From the NCBI GenBank assembly GCA_014058105.1, contig JACGCM010000325.1, forward strand, positions 248,001 to 312,000: 64,000 bases of DNA, written 5' to 3'. The notes beneath the pieces were generated by a model. It was given only the letters and a program-made list of their open reading frames with translations, did no database searches and was not told where the DNA came from. Position numbers and translations under genes: made by a program. The stretch comes from Kingdonia uniflora (taxonomy: Eukaryota > Streptophyta > Magnoliopsida > Ranunculales > Circaeasteraceae). This document shows, piece after piece, positions 45,340 to 56,232 of the stretch. Numbering within the stretch: position 1 is the first letter of the stretch; each line of letters starts with the position of its first letter.

Positions 45340-45755
45340 TGATCAATTTATAAACCGACGTCTTAAAAGACCTGCAAGCGTACTATGTACCGTTGAGTAC
45401 AAAAGAAAGTGAGGTCGTATCCCAAGAGACTTGTGGTGCGAATTATGTTTTGAGCTACTAATTTTATCCAATAAGAATGAGTTTTAGGTTTTTCTAAGTA
45501 AAGATAAGAGAATGCTTGAGAATATGAGATGTATAAGTCAAAGTGAGAACCAAGGCCTAAATTCTACACCACCCTTTGTAACCGTTAGATAACATAAATA
45601 ATTAAAGTAAATTACGAGTTCCCGTATCACATATCCTTGGTCGGGCATATGCAATACATTAAAAGATACAAGATATTTATTAATTAGGAACTACCTATAA
45701 ACTAACTTACTCAACCTTGGTTCGGTTGATAAGTATGGATTATATTTTCTTCTCG
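45340..45755 (-). repeat. Truncated Athila-like LTR fragment
   Basis: Starts at a proper LTR end (TGATCAATTTATAAACCGACG, complement of the GACGTCGGTTTATAATCGATCA end at 15,223) and runs about 415 bp through sequence matching the complement of about 5,320-5,702, with small indels, then stops abruptly. Confidence 0.88.
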
Positions 45756-45909
45756 TTACTCTGATGATATTGCCATAGTCAATGACTGAGCCTGAACTTG
45801 TCTATGGCTTGGTCGTTTGTGGTGGCGAATCGGTTGGATTCCCTGACCTGCACATCCCGGATGATAGTAATTGGTCTAGCTACCAATAATTGGATTTTGC
45901 CGCGTGACA
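45756..45909 (+). repeat. Tekay-type LTR 3'-end fragment joined to the Athila-like fragment
   Basis: About 154 bp from TTACTCTGATGATATTGC to CGCGTGACA match the last part of the Tekay-type LTRs (for example 43,103-43,254). It is fused directly to the Athila-like LTR fragment in opposite orientation. Confidence 0.85.
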
Positions 45910-46711
45910 TTCATGACTGTAATCCGCTAAAATACAAAAAAAATGTAGAAATGAAGGCCTTTAGCTCCAACATCTAACCGTTGTTTCCAATATTAAATTA
46001 TTTCTCAAAATACAATAAACACTGATTTAATTGGAAAATATTGACACATTTGTTTTGTTTTAATTTCTTGGTTACCGGTAGAAATGAAGGAATATGTAGC
46101 ACGGAGTATGTGGTACCCTTTCTACCATCACTTCGTACATGAGAAATAATTCTCCAAGAACATCTATTTTTTACGCGGTTACACGACGTCATTTTGATTG
46201 CTACTGCTAATTTTTGAAATTTATCTTTCTTAAGAAATTATGTAATCGTGGCTTCGGCTATTTACAATGGTGAAATATATATATATTTAAAAAATGACCA
46301 GTTACGGCTAGCTCTGTATATATATATATTTTTTTGTAAAATGTCTTTAGCCACGGCAAGTTTTGTAGTTAATAGTGAGAATTAGCCACAAACAAAATAG
46401 TGGTAATTAAAAAGCATTAGCCACAAATATTATGGTGGTGATTGACAGTATTAGCCACGGGATATTTTGTGGGAAAGTTTGTAGCCAAAGTAGGCATTTG
46501 CCATGGATTATAATGTATACAATGCGTATTAATAGCCATGAAATAGCCACCGTACTACCCGTGACTATATCTTATTCATTAGCCACTATCGAGTTTGTGG
46601 CTGAGCATTAGCCATACTACCAGTTGACACGACCCTAGGCACAGGTATACCCGTGGCAAATGGTATTAGCCACGCCTAGGGCAGTGGCCATTGACGCTGA
46701 TTCTAATAGTA
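45910..46711. mobile_element. CACTA-like right subterminal region
   Basis: Between 46,240 and 46,690 the motifs TTAGCCAC, TAGCCACAAA, GTAGCCAAAG and CCCGTGGCAAAT occur about a dozen times, mostly inverted compared with the left end. Two short AT dinucleotide runs (46,276-46,290 and 46,317-46,330) interrupt it. The presumed terminus is ATTCTAATAGTA at 46,700-46,711. Confidence 0.5.
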
Positions 46712-49700
46712 TCTGGAAGGGATAGAGTTCGAGGTTGTGCTGAAAGAACTCGGTATAAGCAAAAAGAAACGTACTAACGTACTAACAGCCAATCCGAGAA
46801 AGTTTAAAAGTCTCAATCGATGAGACTACTGATGGGTGATGGCAACAAGAAGAAAGGAACTAAGGAGGAGAGGCGAGTGAATCTATCGAAGACCTTTGGA
46901 GTGGACTTCGTGGGTATGTTAGAGTTGACTACTTTGAGCAAACTAAGTCAAACGTTTCCCAGGAAGTAGATGCTGAAGCATGGTTCGACCTTTGGAACCA
47001 TTGGAAGTGGGGAGGTCGTAGGAGAGGCAAAAATAAGAAGGGTTGAACCTCCTGAACTGATGGGGGAGAAGTTCAAAGTGGATCGACCTGTTATAAAAGA
47101 TTGTCTTAAATAGGTAGAGGAAAGGGCGAGGCTTACAGCTCGTAATGGGGAGGAGGAGATGAGCAAAATGGTTAGCTCATCTGTTTGAATATGTAATGCA
47201 TTTTGTATTGTGATTTAAGCTAACAATGAGGTCGATCTTGTTTATTTTGTAAGCAGCTCGTCTGATGAAGGGGATATGCCTCGGGGTCGTGGAGGAGAAA
47301 GCTAAACTGAGAAAGGGGAAAGTCAAGCTTGAGAAGAACGTAGCTCGATTAAAGGATGACTTGATCAAAGAGGGGAAGTGGTTGGAGGCCCTAAAGGCTT
47401 CTCAAGTGGTGGAGATCAAGAATATGTCTGCGGAAGCGAGAGTGAACCTGAAGGAGGTGGTAACTGAGGGCAATAGACTCGGGCGCCACCTTATATCAAA
47501 GGGGATTCTGAAGATGAGGTGAATGTCATCATGACGGACACCTATGTTGAGAAGGAGGAAGATAATGAGGTAAAAGATGTTGGTATTGGAGTGTTGGACA
47601 AACTGGATGGTGTTTCTCCCCAAATGGTGCGAGACAACCAAGGGGATGATAATGAGCGCCCGGAGGGAGAAAATTAGAGGGCAGAGTAGAATGTTGATTA
47701 TGTAGTTGTATGACTGGTTCTTGGAATGTTGTAAACTGAGGGGATATTATTTGTTGGATGGAATTATGTAGGCTAAGTTGTTCTTGTAAACCTTGTTCTA
47801 GAAACTTAAGGAAATGCGCCTCAGAATAAAAGATTTAGAGACTGAGTTTAATAAGGAGAGAGACGCTTCAGCGTCTCTGCTATCTTCGCAAGTAGAGCAA
47901 CAGGTTAGTAAAGAGAAATAAATATTGGACTTGTATGCTTCATTAGTATAGAGCTACAAAGTAAAGAAAATAGAGTGTTGAGACAGAACAAAAACCTATT
48001 ATTATCTTAGGGGCAATGACACTGAAATGGTGTATGGAAAATATCAAAGTACTGATAGATTAAAGTATAAAGAATGTATACCTTAGAATTTGAACTATGT
48101 GTTACTTATCATTCATCTGAGACTGTATTTTGACCTTAAGTTTAGAAGTAGTTTCACATAGTAGATATCAAAAAATAGATATCTCGTTAGAAAATAGGTA
48201 TATGTGTTAAGTGAGTGTTCTGAATCGAACTTGAAATACTGTATCTGTAATGTACAGGCCAAATTGGAAACAGCTCGCTTGAGCGAAGATAAGATACGCC
48301 AATGTAACCAAGAATTTCCTGGGGAATTTGATAAGATGAGAGAGGCGAATGAAGATAGGGAAGATCAACATGTGAAGGTTCACTTTAAGTTTGTGGACGC
48401 AACCCAAACTGTTGTTGACCTCACACGTAAGATCGGAGAAAAGGATGCTGAAATTAATAAAGGGCAAAAAGAGCTCATAGAGATAAAAGAACCTGCAGAG
48501 AAACTCAAAAGTTAGAATGATGCGCTGATGGCAATGAGTAGGGATGGTGACATGGCTCGATACCATATACAGGTGCTGTTAGTAAAATCAAAAGAAGGGT
48601 TAAGTAATTCAGTTTCTAGTCTGAAGGACCAAATGATCAGCAAAACAAATGATCAGGAGAAAACTTGAGCCGATTAAGTGAATACCAGAAATGAGCTGGA
48701 GCGATTGAAGAAGAAAATGGTTAAGTAAAATAGCGAGCTGAAGAAAAATTGAGATGATCATTCTACCTCTGAAATTGTGGTTGAGCAGTTGCATACAACT
48801 TTACCTGCTAAATAAATGGAGTTTCGGACGATACAACAGAAGTGTGATGAGTTAAATGAAAGGGTGGCACAATTGCGGACCGAATTGGCGTAGGCCAATT
48901 TGCATGCCAGAAATGCCGAGATTGGGGTGCGCTCAAGGAAGAATAAAAGTGATGTCAAGGTCTCCCTAGTTCAAGGGGATGTAGTTAGCCTATAAGCTCA
49001 AATAAGTGAGCTAGAGGGAATTGTGGCTCAAACTCAATCTTGTTTTCGACAAGGAAATATGTGATAAAGGGAGTGCCATAGTAAGTTGGATGCGGATATT
49101 TCCAAGGAACATGGGTTATAATGGGCTATCAGAAGGAGGGAGATTTTAAGAAAGAGGAAATACAAATTGTTATAAAAAACTCTTGTCGGGGAAGATTTTT
49201 ACAAGGAGATTGAGGCACTTTGAGCTCAGGTGGCAGAGTTGAGGGCAATTAATCAGGCTAAATTAGCTAAAGCTGATAAGAAGGCAGAAGAGAACATCAC
49301 ATTCATGGATCAAGTACATAGTGAAATGGAATGGCAAAAAGAGCGGTATAAGAAGTTATAAAATTGCCTTCAGAGGGTGAGAGCGAACTTCTCAAAGGCG
49401 ATTATACCCGAGGCATCACACTCATGATTTTTGATGGCGGTGATCGCCTATTTTGTAGAGAAGGTAAAAAAAGGCTTGAGTTAGAATGGAATACCTTGCA
49501 TGACTGTTTTTCAGAAAGGAGATGTATTTGCAGAGCTGATATAGATCAAAAAAATTATAATAACTCCTTAGAAATTGAGTTTAGCCCTCGACCTGCTGAA
49601 TTGGTTGAATAGGGCAGGATTACTGTGGCTGCTTTAGCTAGAGAATTTATGGCTGGTCAAGTTCCTATAGTGGGAGAAAGCGTAGCTGACCTCCCTAGAG

Positions 49701-49745
49701 CAGAAAAGAATCTATTGTAGTTGTTGTATATGTAACCTGAAAAAA
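46712..49745 (+). pseudogene. Coiled-coil reading frame antisense to the Tat-type pol
   Basis: Broken frames of a long Glu/Lys/Leu-rich protein: KAKLRKGKVKLEKNVARLKD and LGRHLISKG (47,265-47,522), GVLDKLDGVSPQMVRDNQGD (about 47,590-47,650), RIKDLETEFNKERDASA (about 47,820), AKLETARLSEDKIRQ (48,258), TRKIGEKDAEINKGQKEL (48,425), and RADIDQKNYNNSLEIEF (49,533). Heptad-like spacing suggests coiled coil. It resembles accessory frames found antisense and 3' of pol in some Tat-type elements, but I identify it by style and position only. Numerous stops. Confidence 0.6.
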
Positions 49746-49769
49746 GTATCTCTCACAGACAAATTGGGA

Positions 49770-50540
49770 GATAAAAGCTAGCTTTACCTTTGCTTTATCT
49801 TATGTTTGGCAGAGCTACTTGATTGAAAACTAGTATTACCTTTGCTTTAATCTCAGAAATTTAGTAGAGTCAATCAAATTAAGTGTTATCCTTGGTTTAA
49901 CTGGTATGATGTCGTAACCATATTGAGTGAGATGAAAGCTAATTTTACCTTTACTTTATATTATGTCTGGAAGAGCTCCTCAATTGAAAATTAGTATTAC
50001 CTTTGTTTTAATCTCAAAAATTTAGTAGAGTCAGTCAAATAAAGTGTTATCCTTTCTTTAACTGGTATGATGTCGCAACCTTATTGAGTGAGATGAAAGT
50101 TAGTTTTACCTTTGCTTTATCTTATGTCTGGTAGAGCTCCTCGATTTAAAACTAGTATTACCTTTGTTTTAATCTAAGAAATTTTGTAGAGTTAGACAAA
50201 TCAAGTGTTGTCCTTGCTTTAGCTGGTATGATGTCGCAGCCATATTGAGTGAGATGAAAGCTAGTTTAACCTTTACTTTATCTTATGTCTGCTAGGGCTC
50301 CTCGATTGAAAACTAGTATAAAATTTTTTTTAATCCCGAAAATTAAGTCGAGTCAGTCAAATAGAGTGTTATCCTAGTTTTAACTGGTATAGAGGTAAAT
50401 TGAAAGCTAGTATTACCTATGTTTTAATCTATGAAATTTGGTAGTGTTAGTCAAATTAAGTATTATAGTTATTTTAACTGGTATAAAGGTCAATTGAAAG
50501 CTAGTAATACCTATGCTTTAATCTATGTGTTGTCTATGAA
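49770..50540. repeat. 161-bp tandem repeat with about 53-bp internal sub-repeats
   Basis: The motif GAAAGCTAG.TTTACCTTT recurs with its AAAG at 49,935, 50,096 and 50,257, an exact 161-bp step, after a first copy at 49,774, then at shorter steps (50,403 and 50,497). Inside each unit three related pieces occur: TTTACCTTTGCTTTATCT, ATTACCTTTGCTTTAATCT and GTTATCCTTGGTTTAACTGG, about 50-59 bp apart. It sits between the antisense coiled-coil frame and integrase. Confidence 0.9.
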
Positions 50541-50669
50541 GTAGAGAGATGTGTGGGAGAAAAAAACTTGGATGTTTTCATTAAATAGAAAATGATGTAC
50601 ATTGGATGGAGATGGAAATCTCACTTTATGAATAAAAAAGTGAGAAATTGAAATGGAATAGTTAGGGAC

Positions 50670-51930
50670 TTAACGATAGCACCGTTTCCGTCGCCTAGTA
50701 TTCCAAGGATTTGAAATGTAAACTCCCTCTTCTGTAATGAGGTAATATGATCCCATGCCTGAGAGACCTGTGATAAGGAATGGACCTTCCCAATTTTCTG
50801 CTAATTTCTCCTTCCCCGTATGAGGCTCTTTTTTGTGTTGAGGGATTTCTCTAAGGACGAGATCGCTGATTTGGATGGTACAGCTTCTGACTCGTTTGTT
50901 GTACGAACTGGCCAACATATGGTGATATCGACCTAGGTTAGCGATGGCGTATTCCCTAGTCTCATCGATCCAATTGAGGTTACAGGCCAATTCAACTCAT
51001 TTTCATCGTCAGTTAGCTCGTGATCTTTGACTGGATGATGGTATTCTAAGGGAATGACGGCATCGGTCCCATAGGCAAGGAGGAATGGTGTGTAGCCAGC
51101 TGATTAACGTGGAGTGGTACGATATGCCCATAAGACATGAGGAAGTTCTCAAACCCACATTCCTTTTTTTTCTATGAATAAAGCCTTTTCTTGAGTCCAT
51201 CTACGATTATTTTGTTGGTAATTTCGGCATGGCCATTGACTTAAGGGTAGTAGGAATTGGATGGTGAGTTGATGATATTGTGTTAGTTGAGGAAAGCTAT
51301 GACTTTTTTTCCAATGAATTGTGGCCCGTTATCAATAAAAATTAGGTGGGGGTATCCAAACCGTGTAATGATGTGCTCCCAGATAAAAGAGATGATCTCT
51401 TCTACTCTAGTTTGACAGAGTGGACCTGCCTCTACTCATTTTGTAAGATAATCTGTAGCTATGAATATGTATCAGTGGCGACTTAGAGAATTAGGAAATT
51501 CACCGACAAGATCGTGCTCCCATCTTTTGAAAGGCCAAAATACCTTGCTTGCATGTAGTTAGAGTATTGGGGAGTGTATCATTTGTCCATGTCGTTCACA
51601 TGTATCACATTTGTATGAGTACTCTTCTACTTGCTTGCGCATGCTCGACCAAAATACTCCCAGTGTAAGGGATCTGTTTGAGAGTGATCGACCTACGGCG
51701 TGGGAGCCACAAATCCCTTCATGTAAATCACAGAGCATCTCGTCTACTTTTTTTTGGAGAGGTACTTTAGGTAAGGTCCCGTGACTGAATGGCGGTATAA
51801 GGAGCCATTTTGATTTGGGTAGCACTTTGATTTGTCGATCAGTTATCGACGTTCCTTTGGATCCGTTGGAAGTGGTCACTCGTATTTGTTGCCGATACTG
51901 AGGTAGCCTAGGTAAGGCTTTCGCCAATCG
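50670..51930 (-). pseudogene. Tat-type integrase
   Basis: Minus strand, from high to low coordinates: DEMLCDLHEGICGSHAVGRS ... LTLGVFWSSMRKQVEEY ... KCDTCERHGQMIHSP, the zinc-binding domain with the GICG(S/N)H form typical of Tat; core remnants including NGHAEITNKIIVDGLKKRL (about 51,235-51,185) with the catalytic Glu; and the C-terminal YHHMLASSYNKRVRSCTIQI, SDLVLREI, ENWEGPFLITGL and ending. The central core near 51,250-51,550 is badly decayed. Confidence 0.88.
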
Positions 51931-52082
51931 TCATCTTCCCCTTTATCGTCCTAAGTATTAATCGCGCATACAAAAATGTGATCAATGCCAGGGGTTGAAA
52001 TTACTTCGATCTGGAGATATTGAGATTCTGTTCCCAAGACCTCGACTAGATATGCCAAAGAATTGGCGTGTCTATTTTTACC

Positions 52083-52603
52083 TCAAGGAAGATAATCGAG
52101 AGTTGCTTGCACAAACTTGCTCATCCTATCTGCAACGAGGGCTGCGTATTCGATCATCTTTCCATTCTTCTTGTATTGCTTAGAGTAATGGTGGACAATG
52201 AGTAGTGAATTTATGTAAACTAAAAGTTTTGGAGCACCGAGTTCAAGTGCGAGGTTGAGTCCATAAATGAGAGCTTCGTATTCGGTGACATTGTTGGAGG
52301 CTTCTAAATCCAAGTGGATTGATTTCTTAATTCCGTCATTGCAAGGGGTAATCAGTACGATTCTAATTTCTAACCCTACAGGTCCTACTGAACCATCTGT
52401 GAGAAGTCTTTACTCTTTCCTTGTAATCCATTCTGCTCGCTCATCAAATGCTTTGGGGGTAGATCTTCTGTAATTTCCTCCTGAAGGTCAGGATCATGCA
52501 CTTCCCACTTGGAATCTTCTACTGGAAAATCTACGAGAAAATCGGTAATGGCCTGACCCTTTTCGGAATGACGTTGTTCAAACTTGATATCATGTTCTCC
52601 CAA
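52083..52603 (-). pseudogene. Tat-type second RNase H (archaeal-like)
   Basis: Contains EHDIKFEQRHSEKGQAITDF then LVDFPVE, the link between the two RNase H domains of Tat elements, and DLEASNNVTEYEALIYGLNL then ALELGAPKLLVYINSLLIV, the archaeal-like RNase H core. The Glu of TEYEAL is kept; the usual Asp of YSDSQL appears as Asn (YINSLL). This extra RNase H is a hallmark of the Tat branch. Confidence 0.88.
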
Positions 52604-52609
52604 ACTGAC

Positions 52610-53700
52610 TAACCATTATTGCACTCTCCTAGATATTTCCTTTTTGGATAGATCTCCTGAAGTGGGTAGTTCGTCATGACATTGACTGAATGAGGGTGAA
52701 AGTAGTGTTTGAGTTTCTATAAAGTGTAAACAAGAGTTAGAATAAGTCTCTCGATTGTAGAATACCTCAATTCTGCTGTAGTGAGGGTTTTACTAATGAA
52801 GTAGAATGGCTTCTCAATTTTCCCTTCAAGTCGAATGAGAACCGAGCTGATTGAAGTATCTGTAACTACTGGATAGATAATCAGTTCCTCATTATTTATT
52901 AGGGTGCTCATTATGGGAGACCTCCCCAAATAGGTTTTAAGATTCTGAAAAGCTGCTTCGCATTCTGATGTCTATTAAACCTCTGTATTTAGCTAAACTT
53001 TTTCTCATTTGGTACAACCGCGGAGTAGTAGGAACAACCAACTACAACGGTCTTTAGAGTTTAAAATGAATCGGTTCATAATGGTAATTTTATCAACAAG
53101 TTTTTGTACGTCTTTCGTAGTTTTTGGAGATGACATGTTGAGGAGAGCCCGAATCTAATTTGGATCGTCCTCAATCCCTTTCTTGCTAATGAGATGGCCG
53201 AGAAATTGACCTGAATGTACTCCAAATTGATACTTATCAGGATTGAGATGCATTCTATAAGATCAAAGAATGTTGAATATTATGTTGAGATCTGTAATGT
53301 GATTGGTGAACTGTATGCTCTTGCACAAGAGATCGTCAATGCAGACTTCGACAACTTTCCCAAGATGTTCTTTGAGCATAGTAGTTATTAATCGCTGATA
53401 AGTTGCGCCTGGATTTTTGAGTCCGAAGGGCATGGCTTTGTAGTAGTAAAGTCATCTTTCAGTGATAAAAGTGGCATTTTCTTGATCTTCTTCCAAGGGT
53501 AGAATCTGATTGTATCCAGAAGCAGCGCCTATCATAGATTAGAGTTTGTGACCTATTGTGGAATCAAGAATTTGATGAATGCTGGGAAGAGGGAAACTAT
53601 ACTTTGGATCAGTGCCCTTGAAATTACAAATAGTTCTTTAGGAATTAGACTTCCTTGTAACTTGGTAAGGTCATCTGTAGTGCCCAGAACTTGTGCTTCA
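52610..53700 (-). pseudogene. Tat-type reverse transcriptase and first RNase H
   Basis: Readable blocks: YYYKAMPFGLKNPGATYQRL and VEVCIDDLLCKSIQF near 53,450-53,300, with the catalytic D-D kept, and farther on IIYPVVTDTSISSVLIRLEG, KPFYFISKTLTTAELRYSTI (52,880-52,750), the RNase H-like part before the second RNase H. In-frame stops and frame changes are common. Confidence 0.85.
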
Positions 53701-54366
53701 ATCTACTCCTTAATACTCTGATCCATGTGCTTTTGTGTGACATATTGACGTATCGGTTGAGTGGCTTGACGAGGAGGTGGGAGGATGCTGAGTACCGGTT
53801 CCCTCACTCAAACAATCACGTGCTGGAAGTCGAGATTGAGGTCACTGTTCTTCCTCCTGATGTATGGAAAATTGGTAACCTCAGATGATCTCAGACTGAA
53901 CTTGACCACCCAGATGAATGAAAGGCTGAGGTTCATGCTAAATATTTATGGAAATAGCTTTCCTGGTGGATCCTCGAGGTCCCAACCTTTCCCGCGTAGA
54001 AACCTAGGAGGTTTCTGGTAATTGATCGTGATCTTTTACTGGAGGAGCCTGCTGATTATTTCTTAGAGCTTGCAAGGCAGTCTGCATTATTGTTATCTAA
54101 TCTTCAAGTCGTTTGGATGCTGCCAAACAAGCTTGTTACTCGGCTTCGAGCTTCTTCTCACAGAGCTCTCGATCAAGAGTGAATTAACGTTTGAGCTTAT
54201 TGTGTTTCTCTATTTTGGTGTTGAGATTCTCCCGTAGCTCTGTAAGTTGTTATGGCCCAACTGAAAGATCGAGCTGGATTCCAGTTGCTGGTCGTTTGGA
54301 AGTGACAATGATTAAAATTTGAAGTAGAGTAAAAGCATACCTTAGGATATCGTGGAAATGTAATCT
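53701..54366 (-). other. Leader and gag remnant of the Tat-type element
   Basis: Only about 0.67 kb lies between the primer site and the RT region, too short for gag plus protease. A fragment such as QTALQALRNNQQAP may be gag-derived. No zinc knuckle or protease motif is present, so a deletion is likely. Confidence 0.5.
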
Positions 54367-54384
54367 TTCCCACAAACGGCACCA
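54367..54384 (-). promoter_or_regulatory. Primer binding site, Tat type
   Basis: On the minus strand TGGTGCCGTTTGTGGGAA follows the LTR end within three bases. This corresponds to the TGGCGCCGTCTGTGGGAA form of Tat elements with two changes. Confidence 0.85.
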
Positions 54385-54386
54385 AA

Positions 54387-55009
54387 TGTAATGGCCTAAT
54401 TCCATAAGCTCGAGATGGCTTTGGAATTAACTCTTACACCAATATTCCTGTAACAAAAACTAATTTTAAAAAGTGAGATGACACAGGTGATTTAGCGTGG
54501 AAAACCTCTGAATAGGTAAAAAACTATAACCCTAATTTGAGGATTTTTGTAATAGTAACTTTTATTGCTTGAGGCTGATATCTTATTACAAGTGGTCTCT
54601 CGACTTAGAAATATTTGAATATTGTGAATAAAAAGTTTTGAAAATTTTTAAGAATCTAGAAAATGTAGTTTTCTTGATGATTTTTCATATATTTTTGTGG
54701 TCTTTGTCTCTTCTGGAATATTTTCTATATATAGGCCTTCTCCGCGGCTCTTCATCGTGTTGAAGCACGTTCTCCAGACAATGTGGTTAGTGGCATTTGA
54801 CTGTGTAACTGTTGAGTTCGTGAGAGGAAGGTGTCTTTAACATGTTCAGGCTTTTTTATTTGAGCTCGACCCATTTTCTTCATCACTTCGTGGTGTAGGT
54901 GGCAATGTTGACTATTGAAATCGTGTGTAGAATGCGTAAGTCCGACATGGAGGTAACTCGAACTGGAGACAACTCGATTTGGGGTTAGATTGAGGAGTAG
55001 GCCCTTACA
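54387..55009 (-). repeat. 5' LTR of the Tat-type element
   Basis: 623 bp; on the minus strand it starts TGTAAGGGCCTACTCC (55,009) and ends GGAATTAGGCCATTACA (54,387). A minus-strand TATA-like CCTATATATAG lies near 54,726-54,736. The partner 3' LTR is not in the window. The element interrupts the SIRE-type gag that begins at 55,010. Confidence 0.85.
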
Positions 55010-56232
55010 GGTACCAAGCAGACTGACCACTCATATGTCTCGGATGATAATGAGGGATCCAATATTGAATCACAAATTACCTCTATAAGTCAGCAGCTTA
55101 AAAACTTTGCAAAAAATTATCAATTTTAAAGATTTTGGCAATCTATAAATTATTAGTCGCAACCTCATGATCGGGTTAAATCAAATAACCGGCAGGCCAA
55201 TCATGACACTAACCTAAGTTAAGTGGAATGCTATAATTATTATTAGTTTAGTCACTATGCACATAGTTGTCCTAATAAAATATCTGGTAGTAATTACAAG
55301 GCTATGAATATCACTGTTACTTGAGATGATAATGATAAACAAAATGATACTAATAATGATCATCCTCAGGAAAATAAAAATGACAACTATTGTGTGTATT
55401 CTGCTAGAATATACTCTACTAATGATTATTCTAACCCTTTGCTTTAGAAAGTCACGCCAAAAGTTAGAGTGATCATGAAGATTTTGAACATGATAATTTT
55501 AATCTTGAATAGTTTTGTACTCGGTCAATTAAGTAGTGTGTTGAACTTAAAATTAACAAAGGACTAAAAGGACAAGTATACATACATACTCTGAAACTTA
55601 AAGAATATACCGAGAATACAAATCTTCAGTTTAAAAGGATTAAAGGGGAGAAACAAGGCCTCCATAACAAAATCATAATCTTAGAAAAAGAAGTTCATGA
55701 TGCTGGGGAGAAAATGAAATCAACCTTAGGCGAACTTGATAAGGCCAAACTTGATTTAGTTTCATCTAAGCAGAAACTTTAAATGTTTTGTCATGGAGCG
55801 AAAAAGATTGATAAGATGTTATATTTGGAAAAAACTGGCAGTGATAAAAGTGGTCTAGGATATGAACCACATTATTATGATGCAAAGATCCCTCAAGTCA
55901 CGAAATTTGTTAAAGCAATTGCTACCACATCATTGCCCAAACATAATGTAATATCCACCACTCATAATCAAGCGAGGTTCTCTTACTCTCAAATTTATTA
56001 TTGTAAAACATGCGGTCGAAAGGGTCATGTTGTGCCTTATTGCAGATTTGTAATACCCTGTCAATCATATGTTCGACCATCCAATTGGCAAAGATATAAC
56101 CAAAACATGAATTCGTCTAACATGAAAAATGAGAATATGACTAGGTGGTTTGCTCAAGAAAGATCACCTCGAAAGGTTATTCAGGCTATTTGGGTGCGAA
56201 AGGATGATTTGTCACCACAAATAAGGTACTGA
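55010..56232 (+). pseudogene. SIRE/Maximus-type copia gag
   Basis: Begins at the Tat LTR edge with DHSYVSDDNEGSNIE, continues with LKNFAKN, a first degenerate knuckle FSHYAHSCPNK (about 55,252), the acidic ITVTxDDNDKQND, a coiled-coil stretch (ILEKEVHDAGEKMKSTLGEL) and, in one open frame from 55,783, DKSGLGYEP, KFVKA and a second knuckle YYCKTCGRKGHVVPYC followed by WVRKDDLS. Two knuckles separated by a coiled coil are the SIRE gag arrangement. N-terminus missing, several stops. Confidence 0.8.

Larger units (their letters stand above)
23204..46711. mobile_element. Candidate CACTA transposon holding host-gene fragments and two nested gypsy elements
   Basis: The left edge is CACTACAAGAAT (23,204), the classic CACTA terminal repeat. 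At 46,700-46,711 ATTCTAATAGTA matches the expected inverse ATTCTTGTAGTG at 9 of 12 bases. Both ends carry many copies of GTGGCAAA/TTAGCCAC subterminal motifs, mostly inverted on the right relative to the left. Removing the gypsy elements and LTR scraps leaves about 4.4 kb with a cyclophilin pseudogene and exon-like pieces. I see no transposase and no matching 3-bp duplication (ATT left, TCT right), so that the two ends belong to one element is an inference. Confidence 0.4.

Noticed and set aside
53785..54021. Plus-strand frames near 53.8 kb
   Set aside because: They oppose the Tat leader/pol region and show no known domain.
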